A stretch of DNA of 64,000 nt from Arachidicoccus rhizosphaerae. GTDB lineage: Bacteria; Bacteroidota; Bacteroidia; Chitinophagales; Chitinophagaceae. Positions 45,583 through 55,246 of this stretch are shown piece by piece. Both the position numbers and the translations under genes were made by a program. The stretch spans positions 158,639 to 222,638 of the forward strand of contig NZ_FNQY01000006.1 of NCBI RefSeq assembly GCF_900107765.1. Direction: 5' to 3'. Positions within the stretch are counted from its first letter, which is position 1; every line of letters starts with the position of its first letter. The notes beneath the pieces are model-generated. The model had not been told where the DNA came from. It searched no databases and saw only the letters and a list, made by a program, of their open reading frames with translations.

Positions 45583-45932
45583 CGGAAAACTACCGATAAA
45601 GACTTTCAAAGATAACGGCTTCCTGGAATAAAAAAGCCGGCCCGGCTACACAAAAGGTAACAGGACCGGATAAACAAATGGTGAATGAAAAGAGAAAAAC
45701 GGTTGATGTTATTTTACCACCAATTGGTGCCAGGTAAGAAGCAAAGGCGCTGCTTAAAAGATGAAGGGTCAATGGTTGATATTGACAGCTCATCCTTTTT
45801 TAAGGGCCGGGTCAGCCAGATATTTTATCAGTTGTCAGCGGCAAACAGGACAATGTCTAAAGCAGCCAACCAGGGAACCTTTAAAAATGAAGCAGACGCC
45901 GTTTCAGGCCTCTACCTGGACTTAATAAGGTA
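45583..45932. other. intergenic region with the Pr6Pr promoter
   Basis: A TATCTTTG -7 element (complement at 45607-45614) lies 25 bases before the Pr6Pr ATG. An AGCCG/CGGCT hairpin is near 45635. A rightward 105-codon frame at 45685-46002 runs into the opposite-strand gene and has no recognisable homology, so I do not call a gene. Confidence 0.4.
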
Positions 45933-46262
45933 TCAGCCATGGGTAAGCATGGCCATCATGGATTGCGCTAGCTGTTCACTGTCAGCCTTGCTGATTAACT
46001 GAGACAAATCGTCAATCTCATGCTTGCACAGCAGCATGTTGACCCCGTAATAAGGCGTAGGGATTACAATGTGACGGGCACTCCATTTCTCTACAGGCAC
46101 CTGTTTAGTCGCCAGATGCTCAATCAACTGACAGAACTTGGTGTAATCCTCTATATTTAAAGACAGCATCACCCCGGCAAAACCGATCTGATAATAGCCG
46201 CATTGTCTGCAACGCAGGATGAAGCCGTTTTCTGATGAACTCAGGTTGTTAAAGTCGCACAT
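45933..46262 (-). CDS. small zinc-ribbon-like protein (possibly DUF6686)
   Basis: A 109-residue cytoplasmic protein. It begins MCDFNNLSSSENGFILRCRQCGYYQIGFAGVMLSL, with a CxxC pair (C18/C21) and a possible further Cys ligand at residue 2. A helical region (YTKFCQLIEHLA) and a C-terminal helix (HEIDDLSQLISKADSEQLAQSMM) follow. The layout resembles the Bacteroidota DUF6686 family as I recall it, with unknown function. It has no obvious operon partner, as purL lies upstream with its own terminator. Confidence 0.6.
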   Translation of the reverse strand: MCDFNNLSSSENGFILRCRQCGYYQIGFAGVMLSLNIEDYTKFCQLIEHLATKQVPVEKWSARHIVIPTPYYGVNMLLCKHEIDDLSQLISKADSEQLAQSMMAMLTHG

Positions 46263-46385
46263 ATTCCATGTTTTTATGTAAACAAAGATGGAGTATGCAG
46301 GACGAATCTATTTACAGATTCTGGAAAAAGGTTGTCGATATCAGGAACATTTACCGGAAGCCTATTTGTTTGACAATGAACGCAT

Positions 46386-46418
46386 AAAAAAGCCTTTCCG
46401 AAGACCGGAAAGGCTTTT
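46386..46418 (-). terminator. intrinsic terminator of purL
   Basis: The perfect 13-bp stem AAAAGCCTTTCCG/CGGAAAGGCTTTT (46388-46400 with 46406-46418) is followed on the minus strand by a T run. Confidence 0.88.
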
Positions 46419-46452
46419 AAAACAGCTATAATTTTGAGCCGGAAAAGAAGCT

Positions 46453-48672
46453 TTAGTTTTCTGCGATCATCTTTTCAATAGCGGTGTCATATTTTTCTTT
46501 CCATTCCCGGATATCACCCCAGGCGTGTCCATCCACCGTGACCGCTGCATCCGTAACGGTACCCAGCAGGCTGAAGTCAACGGATGCCACTTTCAGTGCG
46601 GCTTCCAGAGCCTCAGCTGCAGCCGCGGGGACGCTGACAACGACCCTGCTCTGCGCTTCCCCGAACCAGAAGGCATCCTGTCTGATATCCGTAGTTGCGC
46701 TGACATCAAAGCCCAGATTGCGGTTAAAGCCTTTTTCCAGCAGGGTAATCATGAGGCCACCCTCGCTGATGTCATGCGCACTCGCTACTAATTTTTCTTT
46801 GATCAGTGCCGCTACGGCCTGCTGCAGGTTATATTCTTCCTCCAGATCAAAAGCAGGGACATTAGAGAACTCTACTTTATGCAGCTTGTGCAGGTATTCT
46901 GAGGAGCCGATATCATTTTTGGGGCGGCCGATCAGATAAATTTTATCGCCTGCTTTTTTATAGTCCAGGCTCATTTTATTATTAATATCGTCCAGGATCC
47001 CGACCATACCGATGGTAGGGGTAGGGTAGACCGGCCCTGTAGGGTTCTGGTTATAGAAGCTGACGTTACCACCCGTAACCGGCGTGTTGAACTTCCTACA
47101 GGCTTCTCCCATACCCTGAACCGCTTTTACAAACTGATAGTACACTTCCGGATCATAGGGATTGCCGAAGTTCAGACAGTTGGTCACTCCGATCGGCTCG
47201 CCTCCGGAGCAGACAATGTTTCTGGCGGCTTCGGCCACGGCGATCTCAGCGCCAACAAATGGATCGGCATATACATAGCGGCTGTTACAGTCTGTGGTGA
47301 CAGCCAGGGCTTTGCCTGTGCCTTTGGCTAATACCACCGCTGCATCGCTGGGTGCATTGGTCTGCGTATTGGCTGTACCCACCATGGAGTCATATTGAAC
47401 CGTGATCCATCTTTTGCTGGCAATATTGGGTAGCTGAATCAGCTGCTCCGCACCCTGCTTCAGGGCATTGTTATCAGCCAGATCTTCAATGCTTTGCTGA
47501 TCAAAGGCGCTTATCTTATCCAGATAGGCAGGACGGGTATATTCCCGCTCATACTGAGGGGCACCGCCGCCCAGTACCAGCTCTTCAGCCGGAACATCTG
47601 CTTCCAGCTCTCCATTCATATAAAATTTTAACTGACCGTCATCTGTGACATAGCCGATTTCACTGCAGGGCAGATCCCATTTTTCAAAAACTTCAATAAT
47701 CTTGCTTTCCTGGCCTTTGTGCGCTACTAAAAGCATTCTTTCCTGGCTTTCGCTTAACAGCAGTTCCCAGGCTTTCATGTTTTTCTGACGGGTCGGTACT
47801 TTTTCCAGATCAATGTGCATCCCTACACCGCCCTTGGCACTCATTTCTGCGGTGGAGCAGATAATACCTGCGGCGCCCATATCCTGCATCCCTACGACAG
47901 CGTCTGTTTTCAGGACTTCCAGACAGGCTTCCAGCAGTTTTTTCTCCTGGAAAGGATCGCCCACCTGTACGGCCGGCAATTCCTCTGTGCTTTCCTCTGT
48001 AATATTGGCCGAAGCGAAACTGGCCCCGCCAATACCGTCTTTACCCGTGGCACTGCCGACGAAGAAAATAGGATTGCCTTTTCCTTCGGCTGTGGCACTG
48101 ACGGTTCTTTTGGTATCCACGATACCAACGCTCATCGCGTTGACCAGCGGATTGGTATGGTAACAGTCCTCGAAATAGACTTCACCGGCAACGGTGGGAA
48201 CGCCAAAGCAGTTGCCGTAATGGCCAATGCCGTGAACGATGCCTGCCATGAGGCGCTGTGTTTTTTTATCTTTTAAGTTCCCGAAACGCAGAGAGTTTAA
48301 AGAAGCAATGGGTCTTGCTCCCATGGTAAAGATATCACGCTGGATACCGCCTACTCCCGTGGCTGCCCCCTGGAAAGGTTCAATGGCACTGGGATGGTTA
48401 TGACTTTCAATTTTAAAGACCACACCGTATCCGCCACCCATATCCATCAGGCCTGCATTTTCTTCACCTGCTGCCACCAGCATCCTGCCACCTTCTCTGG
48501 GCAGGGTCTTCAGCCATTTAATAGAGTTTTTATAACTACAGTGTTCACTCCACATGGCACTGAATATACAGAGCTCGGTAAAGTTGGGAGTACGACCTAA
48601 TTTTTGCTTGATTAACTCAAATTCTTCTGCGGTTAATCGCAGCTCCTGGGCGTGTTGTACGGTAATTTCCAT
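46453..48672 (-). CDS. purL: phosphoribosylformylglycinamidine synthase subunit PurL
   Basis: A 739-residue small-type PurL (ATG 48672, MEITVQHAQELRLTAEEFELIKQKLGRTPNFTEL). It converts FGAR to FGAM in purine synthesis, using ammonia from PurQ with PurS. Diagnostic segments are MWSEHCSYKNS, ESHNHPSAIEPFQGAATGVGGIQRDIFTMGARPIA, DMGAAGIICSTAEM, and the second-half NCLNFGNPYDPEVY, GNVSFYNQ and AHDISEGGL. An upstream in-frame ATG at 48708 adds twelve unconserved residues. PurQ and PurS are not adjacent. Confidence 0.95.
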   Translation of the reverse strand: MEITVQHAQELRLTAEEFELIKQKLGRTPNFTELCIFSAMWSEHCSYKNSIKWLKTLPREGGRMLVAAGEENAGLMDMGGGYGVVFKIESHNHPSAIEPFQGAATGVGGIQRDIFTMGARPIASLNSLRFGNLKDKKTQRLMAGIVHGIGHYGNCFGVPTVAGEVYFEDCYHTNPLVNAMSVGIVDTKRTVSATAEGKGNPIFFVGSATGKDGIGGASFASANITEESTEELPAVQVGDPFQEKKLLEACLEVLKTDAVVGMQDMGAAGIICSTAEMSAKGGVGMHIDLEKVPTRQKNMKAWELLLSESQERMLLVAHKGQESKIIEVFEKWDLPCSEIGYVTDDGQLKFYMNGELEADVPAEELVLGGGAPQYEREYTRPAYLDKISAFDQQSIEDLADNNALKQGAEQLIQLPNIASKRWITVQYDSMVGTANTQTNAPSDAAVVLAKGTGKALAVTTDCNSRYVYADPFVGAEIAVAEAARNIVCSGGEPIGVTNCLNFGNPYDPEVYYQFVKAVQGMGEACRKFNTPVTGGNVSFYNQNPTGPVYPTPTIGMVGILDDINNKMSLDYKKAGDKIYLIGRPKNDIGSSEYLHKLHKVEFSNVPAFDLEEEYNLQQAVAALIKEKLVASAHDISEGGLMITLLEKGFNRNLGFDVSATTDIRQDAFWFGEAQSRVVVSVPAAAAEALEAALKVASVDFSLLGTVTDAAVTVDGHAWGDIREWKEKYDTAIEKMIAEN

Positions 48673-48855
48673 TGGGATCTTTAAGAAAAATTGTAATTGA
48701 AATGCCACGCAAATTTATAACAAAAGTTGGGAAAAACAGCCGCCCCGCCCCTGCCTATTTATGCGGATATAAAAGCGGGGAACCGAATGGCGGGCAGGTC
48801 TTCATAAGTTTCTGATTCACACGGCTCTAGAAAAGTAACAACTATTTGAAGGGAC

Positions 48856-50226
48856 TTAGTTTTTACTGAGGGTCAGGTATTGCAGTACCAGCACGTCATT
48901 AAAAGCAGGACAGTAGTGATAATACATCAGCGCATTTACCGGTATCAGGACCGACTGCAGGGTTCTGGACATATAGGAGGGGATATTGCCGATAAAATAG
49001 GCAAAATCACTGTGTTCAACGGCTGGTTCCCAGTGAGCGGTGTCTGGAAGCGCTAGCGCTGGCGGGACCGGGACCGGTAGTGAATAAGGGGCAGCAGCGC
49101 TTTGCCGGGCTGCGCTGGCAGGCGCATTACTGAGCAGGTATAGCGCATTTGCCGTAATGATCTTTTCCATAAAAGCACCGGAGGGCTTATCCAACAGGCG
49201 GTGGCAGGTTTTTTCGAGTGCCGGTCTGAGCGCTTCCAGGTCCGGCAAAGGCTTTTCAGCCATCAGCCTGGCGTAGTGATAGAGTAAAATAGCCGTTTTA
49301 CCGTAATAAGGTGCGATGGCCAGGGGGCGGTTTATATAATCCCCGGATCGAATCGTCTGTACAATCAGTTGCAGGGCCGAAGTGTCGGCCGGGGTCCACT
49401 TTAACTGGTAGTGGCTGACAAAACTCAGGATATTACTCAGTACCACGGCGTCCATGACTACCGGGAATTTCCGGCCAAACCAGGTTGAATAGGTGTAGAA
49501 ATGCCGGTAGGACCGGGGCGCCGAGCGCAGCGGCTGCCCCGGGCGCCGTACATACCCCTGCAGTACCTGGTGGAGTTTTTCCAGGCTGTCTTTACCGCCT
49601 TTAGGGTCCACAAATCTGGACAGTACGCTGTCATCCATGTCGTCGGGTACCGCGCCGTCTTTTTTAATCAGCGGTATCCACCAGGAGTAAGGAAAGCGGT
49701 AGCTCGAGTCGCGGAGCCAGAAATTATAGCTTCCCCGCCCCTGATTGTAAAATCTTGGATAGAGCTCAGCGGAACGGGTAAGCAAAGTGTCTATAACTAC
49801 TTTGAGGCTATCGGGAAGCCCGGGCCTTACCTTTTTGAGCGTCATGTCTATCAGGATATTATAAAATATCGTGATGTCCTTTTTTTTCTCCTTGTAGTGT
49901 CTTCTGTGATGAATATAGGAAGGGTAGCTGCCGGCTAAAAACACGGGGTCTTCCGTGGCCATCTGCTGCTGCCGCTCCATGCGGTGCAGCACAAAACTGA
50001 TCTGGCTGAGCCGGCGGGCGCCCAGGCTTGTTTGTTGGTTTGTTTGTTGGTTTGTTTTCGGGTTCGGCGTCGGGGCAGCGGACTGACCATACAGGGGGCC
50101 GGCGTAAAACATGCAGCATGCAGCCATTCCCGTCCACAGCAGGGCAGTGCTCAAAGCAGGCGGTACCAGGCGCTTTTTTTGCCTTTGGGGAGGCCTTAGC
50201 GGTATGTGTTGATTTTTTTGCTGCAT
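48856..50226 (-). CDS. exported protein of unknown function
   Basis: A protein of about 456 residues if begun at ATG 50226 (MQQKNQHIPLRPPQRQKKRL); an ATG 60 bases earlier is possible. A basic n-region and hydrophobic segment ending FYAGPLYGQ form a signal peptide. A TNQQTNQQT run follows, encoded by two 12-base repeats. The mature part is mostly helical with repeated aromatic/charged patterns, including YNFWLRDSSYRFPYSWWIPLIKKDGAVPDDMDDSVLSRF. This resembles alpha/alpha-toroid proteins with an acidic cluster (DDMDD), but I do not recognise the family. Flanking genes are purL and the SurA-like PPIase, transcribed on the same strand. Confidence 0.6.
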   Translation of the reverse strand: MQQKNQHIPLRPPQRQKKRLVPPALSTALLWTGMAACCMFYAGPLYGQSAAPTPNPKTNQQTNQQTSLGARRLSQISFVLHRMERQQQMATEDPVFLAGSYPSYIHHRRHYKEKKKDITIFYNILIDMTLKKVRPGLPDSLKVVIDTLLTRSAELYPRFYNQGRGSYNFWLRDSSYRFPYSWWIPLIKKDGAVPDDMDDSVLSRFVDPKGGKDSLEKLHQVLQGYVRRPGQPLRSAPRSYRHFYTYSTWFGRKFPVVMDAVVLSNILSFVSHYQLKWTPADTSALQLIVQTIRSGDYINRPLAIAPYYGKTAILLYHYARLMAEKPLPDLEALRPALEKTCHRLLDKPSGAFMEKIITANALYLLSNAPASAARQSAAAPYSLPVPVPPALALPDTAHWEPAVEHSDFAYFIGNIPSYMSRTLQSVLIPVNALMYYHYCPAFNDVLVLQYLTLSKN

Positions 50227-50301
50227 GGAATACCAGGTGAACCAAAGCCGTGTACTGCGGAAACTTTCTTTGTCTAATGGATTCAAAATTAAGACAAAAC
50301 T

Positions 50302-50346
50302 TAAAAAAATAGTGGCCTCAGCTTAGAGAATACCAGCTGAGGCCAC
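50302..50346 (-). terminator. intrinsic terminator of the SurA-like gene
   Basis: The perfect 12-bp stem GTGGCCTCAGCT/AGCTGAGGCCAC (50312-50323 with 50335-50346) is followed on the minus strand by ATTTTTTTAA. Confidence 0.88.
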
Positions 50347-50410
50347 GGTTATGAGGTTCTTATTTCTTGAATGTTATCCCGAGGCGGGTTAAGATCCACC
50401 CTGACGGGAT

Positions 50411-51853
50411 TTAGTTTTTCAGTTCCATGGAAGAGTAGTGTTCTACTTTTTCGTTGGTGCTCTTCATCCATTGGGCCAGTTCCGGACAATGCGCGAATGA
50501 AGGGTCAATCTGGATATAAAAGTCTTTCATGTGTTTGGTCAGCCAGTCATCCAGTGCGTCCTGTTTTTTAACGGCCAGCGCACGCTGTGCGATTTTGTCA
50601 TAGTCGTCCTTGATGTTTTCTCTGTGCGGCTCGCTACGTACACGCAGGTAGATAATTCTGACGCCTTGACGGCCTGTCTGATCGGTAAATACCTGCGGAT
50701 CAGAGAAGTCGCCTACCTTCATGGTCGGTAAGAGTTTAGCCAGGTCTTTATCCTGCAACTGGTCGATGGTAAAAGAGGTGACCGGGCTATAGTTATCATA
50801 ACCGTAGATGGCACCCGCATTGTATTTTGCATCTTTATCCTCATTATAGCGGTTAAAGGCTTCCGGGAAGGTCATTTTACCAGTGGATAAAAGGTCTTTA
50901 ATGCTGTCCATTCTTTTTTGAATAATCTGCACTTCTTCATCGGTTACCGGCGGGATCTTAATGATATGACGCACGATGGCATCATTGCCCGCTCTACTCA
51001 CCATCTGAATAATATGATAGCCCATCTGACTTTTGATAACGGGAGAAATCTGTCCTTCTCTTAAGCGGAAGGCAGCGTTCATGAAGTCCGGATCAATACG
51101 GCCTTTATCGTCCTGACGGTTGATGCTCAGCTGACCTCCGGTCTGCTTGGCAGCGGGTTCGTCGGAATAAAGTTTAGCCAGGGCCGCAAAATTGGCTTTT
51201 TTATCTTCCACCTGCTTTTTCCAGTCTTCCAGTTCATTTTTTATATAAGCGATTACATCTTCATTGGGTTGAGGATAGATGATGATCTGGCTGGCCTCAA
51301 ACTGGCTCTCATAGAATTTTAAGCTGTCTTTAGGAATCTGATTATAGTAGGCTTCTACTTCAACCGGGGTAATGGTAACGTCCTGGGCAATAGAGCGCTG
51401 CATCTTCTGCGCCAGCAAGGTCTGTTTTAAATCCGGGGTCCATTCCTGCCGCATCTGTTCAATGGTTTTACCGGCTGCCTGTTCGAGTCTTTCTCTGGAA
51501 CCGAACTGCTGCAGGTACATCTGGATCTTACTCTGAAAGGCCTGCGTGACCTCGTCATCAGAGAAAGGCAGGGAGTCTCTTTGTGCCTGGATAGCCAGGG
51601 CCTTCATCATCACCTGCGTTTTAAGGATATGACATTCCAGATCCGGTGGCAGGTTTGTAAATTCCGGGTTGCTCCTGTATTGGTTGACACCTTCCTGAAT
51701 ATCAGACTGCAGGACGATATCGTCGCCTACCTGTGCGATAATCTTATCTGCTACTACTTTATTGGAAGGGGCTTGCTGGGCCTTTGTGATGCCCGCAAGG
51801 CTAAGCGCCATAGCAGCCAGGGTCAATCCCTTTTTGATCATTTTTTTTTGCAT
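50411..51853 (-). CDS. SurA-like periplasmic peptidylprolyl isomerase
   Basis: A protein of about 480 residues (ATG 51853, MQKKMIKKGLTLAAMALSLAGITKAQQ, signal peptide). The SurA N-terminal helical domain covers about 30-170 (DKIIAQVGDDIVLQSDIQEGVNQY...). A canonical parvulin domain follows at about 172-275 (ASQIIIYPQPNED...FAALAKLYSDEPAAKQTGGQLSI...GYHIIQMVSR). A second, more divergent PPIase domain spans about 280-400. It would chaperone outer-membrane proteins through the periplasm. It is expressed in tandem with the upstream infB cluster but separated from it by a terminator. Confidence 0.9.
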   Translation of the reverse strand: MQKKMIKKGLTLAAMALSLAGITKAQQAPSNKVVADKIIAQVGDDIVLQSDIQEGVNQYRSNPEFTNLPPDLECHILKTQVMMKALAIQAQRDSLPFSDDEVTQAFQSKIQMYLQQFGSRERLEQAAGKTIEQMRQEWTPDLKQTLLAQKMQRSIAQDVTITPVEVEAYYNQIPKDSLKFYESQFEASQIIIYPQPNEDVIAYIKNELEDWKKQVEDKKANFAALAKLYSDEPAAKQTGGQLSINRQDDKGRIDPDFMNAAFRLREGQISPVIKSQMGYHIIQMVSRAGNDAIVRHIIKIPPVTDEEVQIIQKRMDSIKDLLSTGKMTFPEAFNRYNEDKDAKYNAGAIYGYDNYSPVTSFTIDQLQDKDLAKLLPTMKVGDFSDPQVFTDQTGRQGVRIIYLRVRSEPHRENIKDDYDKIAQRALAVKKQDALDDWLTKHMKDFYIQIDPSFAHCPELAQWMKSTNEKVEHYSSMELKN

Positions 51854-51984
51854 TACCAATGATTATCTAAAAGTTTCGCAGGCCAGAGATGGCTACCGCG
51901 GTCTCAAAAATAGTGATTTGAAGGCAGTTAAAACCAGTGGTAGCGGGTTTTAACAAAATGTATTTAATTTGAAATGAGGATAAA

Positions 51985-52026
51985 TAAAAGGGCTAAATTA
52001 TTTTAATTAAAAACAATTTAGCCCTT
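51985..52026 (-). terminator. intrinsic terminator of the rimP-nusA-infB operon
   Basis: The perfect 12-bp stem AAGGGCTAAATT/AATTTAGCCCTT (51988-51999 with 52015-52026) is followed on the minus strand by TTTATTTAT. Confidence 0.8.
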
Positions 52027-52089
52027 GAAAAATATAAGGTTTACTTCCGGATAACCGCAGTGCTTTAAATAATTATAAAGCGGTGGTTA

Positions 52090-55000
52090 TTAGAGTGTAC
52101 GCTTGATTTCCTCTTGTTCGTAGGCTACGATATTGTCGCCTACCTGAATATCGGTAAAGTTCTTCATGGTCAGACCGCACTCGTAACCCTGTGCCACTTC
52201 TTTGACATCGTCTTTGAAGCGTTTTAAGCTGCCCAGTTCGGAGTAAGCTCCTTCCTGTCTGGGATAAACGAGGATCCCGTCGCGGAATAACCGGATTTTG
52301 TGGTCTCTTTTGATCTTTCCTTCCAGCACATAACAACCGGCAACGGTGGCTTTGTCGAACTTATAAACTTCTCTGATTTCAACGGTGGCGACTTCTTTTT
52401 CCTGAATCTTGGGTTCAAGCATCCCTTCCATGGCGCTCTTGATTTCTTCAATCGCGTTATAGATAATGGAGTAGGTCTTGATTTCCACGCCTTCCTCATC
52501 TGCAAGGCGGGCTGCCTGAGAAGAGGCACGGACATTAAAGCCAAGTACGATGGCATCAGAAGCTGTTGCCAGCAGTACGTCGCTCTCAGAAATCTGACCC
52601 ACGGCCTTGTGTACCACGGTAACCACGATTTCTTCCGTAGAGAGTTTTTGCAGGGAGTCACTGAGGGCTTCCACGGAACCGTCCACGTCACCTTTGATGA
52701 TAATGTTGAGTTCTTTAAAGTTACCCAGTGCCAGACGACGACCAATTTCATCGAGCGTGATATGCTTACGGGTTCTGAGTCCCTGTTCACGCATGATCTG
52801 TGCTCTTTTATTGGCAATATCCTTGGCCTCGGACTCATCCTGATACACCTTGATTTTTTCACCGGCCTGCGGTGCGCCGTTCAGACCTAAGACCTGTACC
52901 GGTGTGGAAGGTCCGGCTTCTTCAATACGCTGGTTCAGCTCATTGAACATGGCTTTCATTCTTCCGTAATACTGACCGGCCACCACCAGGTCTCCCTGAC
53001 GCAGGGTTCCGTTCTGTACCAGTAAGGTGGCTACATAACCGCGGCCTTTATCCAGGGAAGCTTCCACGATAGAACCGCTGGCTTCTCTGTTTGGATTGGC
53101 CTTGAGTTCCAGTACTTCCGCTTCCAGCAGGATTTTTTCCAGTAAAGCGTCCACGTTTAATCCCTGTTTGGCAGAAATCTCCTGACTCTGGAACTTACCG
53201 CCCCATTCCTCAACCAGGATATTCATCTGGGAGAGTTGTTCATAGATTTTCTGCGGATTGGCGCCGTCTTTATCGATTTTGTTGATCGCAAAGATCATCG
53301 GCACACCAGCTGCCTGCGCATGGCTGATGGCTTCCTTGGTCTGTGGCATTACTGCGTCATCGGCAGCGACCACAATAACCGCGATATCCGTTACCTTGGC
53401 ACCTCTGGCACGCATGGCGGTAAAGGCCTCGTGACCCGGAGTATCCAGGAAGGTAATTTTGTTGTCTCCTACATTAACGACGTAGGCTCCGATATGCTGC
53501 GTGATACCACCGGCTTCGCCGCTGGCCACTTTGGTTCTTCTGATATAATCCAGCAGTGAGGTCTTACCATGGTCAACGTGACCCATGATGGTCACAATCG
53601 GATTACGCGGCAACAGATCTTCCGGTGCGTCCGTATCCTGCTGCTGCTCTTCCTCATTGACATCATCCAGACCGATAAAGTCTACTTCAAAACCAAATTC
53701 TTCCGCTACCAGTTCAATGACTTCCGCGTCCAGACGCTGGTTGATAGATACCATGATGCCCAGGCCCATACATTTACTGATGATATCGGTAAAGCTGACA
53801 TCCATCAGATTGGCCAGGTCGCTCACGGTAATAAATTCTGTTACCTGTAAGCGGGTATCCTGTCTGGCTGCAGCGGCTTCCATCGCTTCGGCCATTTCCT
53901 GGCGTTTTTCTCTGCGGTGTTTTGCCTTGCTTTTAGCCTTAGAACCTCCGGAACCGGCCAGTTTAGCCTGTGTTTCCTTGATTTTCTCCTGGATACGTTT
54001 CTGGTCGATTTCTTTTTCAGCCTCTGTATGAGGTGTATATCTGGGGCGGTTGCCGGGTTTATTATTACCGCCATGAGGCGCTCCATGCTGACCCGGACGG
54101 TTATTGTTATGTCCCTGCCCCGGGCGGTTACCCTGTCCGCCGCGGTTATGACCGCCACCCTGGTTGGTATCACCTGCACTGGCAGGTCTTTTGTTTTCCA
54201 GAGGGATACGCTTGCGTTTACGGCCACTATCCTTATTGGGTTTAGGACGAGTGTCAGAATCTACCGGCAGCTGGATCTTCCCTAAGATTTTAGGCCCTTC
54301 CAGTTTAGCTGCACGGATATTTTCAATGACAGGGGCTTTGTTTTCCTCTGCTTCCGGTTTAGGCTGCGGTGCCGGCTGCGGTGCCGGCTGAGGCGCTGCT
54401 ATAGGCGCTTTGGGTGCGAAGGCTGCTGCTGCCGGTTTTTCTGTTTTATGTTCCGTTTTAGGGGCCTGTTTAGGCTCCACTTTCTGCTCTGGTTTTTTAT
54501 GTTTCTCTTCCTTTTTAGGAGCCGCCTTTTTAGGGCGGGTAGAAGAGTCGATGGCAGAAAGATCTATTTTATCTATAATTTTAAGACCTTCGATTTCCGG
54601 GGTCTTTGCTTTAGCCGGCGGTTCGTTTTCCGGTTCTGGCTGCGGGCTGACCGCAGCAGAAGTGGCTTCACTGGTCTCAGGGGCCGGTTCAGGCGTCTGC
54701 GGCGCTTTTGCTTCCGCTTCAGGAGCCGCAGCAGCAGGCGTAGCCTTAGGCTCGGCTGCCGGTAATGCTTCCGGGGCAGGTTGTGACGGAGTCGCCGGAG
54801 GTTCCGGTGCGCTGATTTCAGGGGCAGCAGTCTCTGGCTGCACTTCAGGTGCAGGCGGTGCAACCGGTCCGGTTGTGTGGGGTACTTCTTTTTGCTCAGC
54901 CGCAGGCTGCGTTGCTTCTGCTTCTTCCTTTTTCTTCTTTTCTTTTTCTGCCTGGGTAGCTACTGTACTTTTAGGAATCTCAATTTTATCAGCTTTGTCT

Positions 55001-55185
55001 TTAGCCAGTTTATCACTCTGAAACTCACGCTGAAGGGCAGCATATTGCTCCTCGGTCAATTTGGCCGTGGGTTTGAGTTCGTCCTTGTTAAATCCTTTGC
55101 TGTCAAGAAATTCTATGAGCGTTTCCTGCCCAATGTTAAACTCCTTGGCGGCTGCCAATAATCTTGGTAATTTCAATTCTGCCAT
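52090..55185 (-). CDS. infB: translation initiation factor IF-2
   Basis: IF-2 of 1031 residues. It has an N-terminal IF2_N-like domain ([28 protein letters not shown]) and a very long Pro/Ala/Glu- and Gly/Asn-rich linker to about residue 420. A second N domain follows, then the GTPase domain with GHVDHGKT at 535-542, DTPGHEAFT and NKID, and the beta-barrel and C-terminal domains (VVGQISESD..., ending [16 protein letters not shown]). The linker is longer than in E. coli IF-2, as common in Bacteroidota. It is the last gene of the rimP-nusA-infB operon, 61 bases after nusA. Confidence 0.97.
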   Translation of the reverse strand: MAELKLPRLLAAAKEFNIGQETLIEFLDSKGFNKDELKPTAKLTEEQYAALQREFQSDKLAKDKADKIEIPKSTVATQAEKEKKKKEEAEATQPAAEQKEVPHTTGPVAPPAPEVQPETAAPEISAPEPPATPSQPAPEALPAAEPKATPAAAAPEAEAKAPQTPEPAPETSEATSAAVSPQPEPENEPPAKAKTPEIEGLKIIDKIDLSAIDSSTRPKKAAPKKEEKHKKPEQKVEPKQAPKTEHKTEKPAAAAFAPKAPIAAPQPAPQPAPQPKPEAEENKAPVIENIRAAKLEGPKILGKIQLPVDSDTRPKPNKDSGRKRKRIPLENKRPASAGDTNQGGGHNRGGQGNRPGQGHNNNRPGQHGAPHGGNNKPGNRPRYTPHTEAEKEIDQKRIQEKIKETQAKLAGSGGSKAKSKAKHRREKRQEMAEAMEAAAARQDTRLQVTEFITVSDLANLMDVSFTDIISKCMGLGIMVSINQRLDAEVIELVAEEFGFEVDFIGLDDVNEEEQQQDTDAPEDLLPRNPIVTIMGHVDHGKTSLLDYIRRTKVASGEAGGITQHIGAYVVNVGDNKITFLDTPGHEAFTAMRARGAKVTDIAVIVVAADDAVMPQTKEAISHAQAAGVPMIFAINKIDKDGANPQKIYEQLSQMNILVEEWGGKFQSQEISAKQGLNVDALLEKILLEAEVLELKANPNREASGSIVEASLDKGRGYVATLLVQNGTLRQGDLVVAGQYYGRMKAMFNELNQRIEEAGPSTPVQVLGLNGAPQAGEKIKVYQDESEAKDIANKRAQIMREQGLRTRKHITLDEIGRRLALGNFKELNIIIKGDVDGSVEALSDSLQKLSTEEIVVTVVHKAVGQISESDVLLATASDAIVLGFNVRASSQAARLADEEGVEIKTYSIIYNAIEEIKSAMEGMLEPKIQEKEVATVEIREVYKFDKATVAGCYVLEGKIKRDHKIRLFRDGILVYPRQEGAYSELGSLKRFKDDVKEVAQGYECGLTMKNFTDIQVGDNIVAYEQEEIKRTL

Positions 55186-55246
55186 ATTTTCTTTTAGTCG
55201 TAGATAAGGAAGTTGACGGCTGGCGCTTACCAGTGGGTAGCCCTAT

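Noticed and set aside
45685..46002. Rightward 105-codon open frame between the Pr6Pr and zinc-ribbon-like genes
   Set aside because: It overlaps the 3' part of the opposite-strand gene, has no recognisable domain, and has no promoter box before it.
54410..55021. Long Gly/Ser/Ala-rich frame opposite infB
   Set aside because: It is the mirror of the Pro/Ala/Glu-rich linker of IF-2, a common composition artefact.
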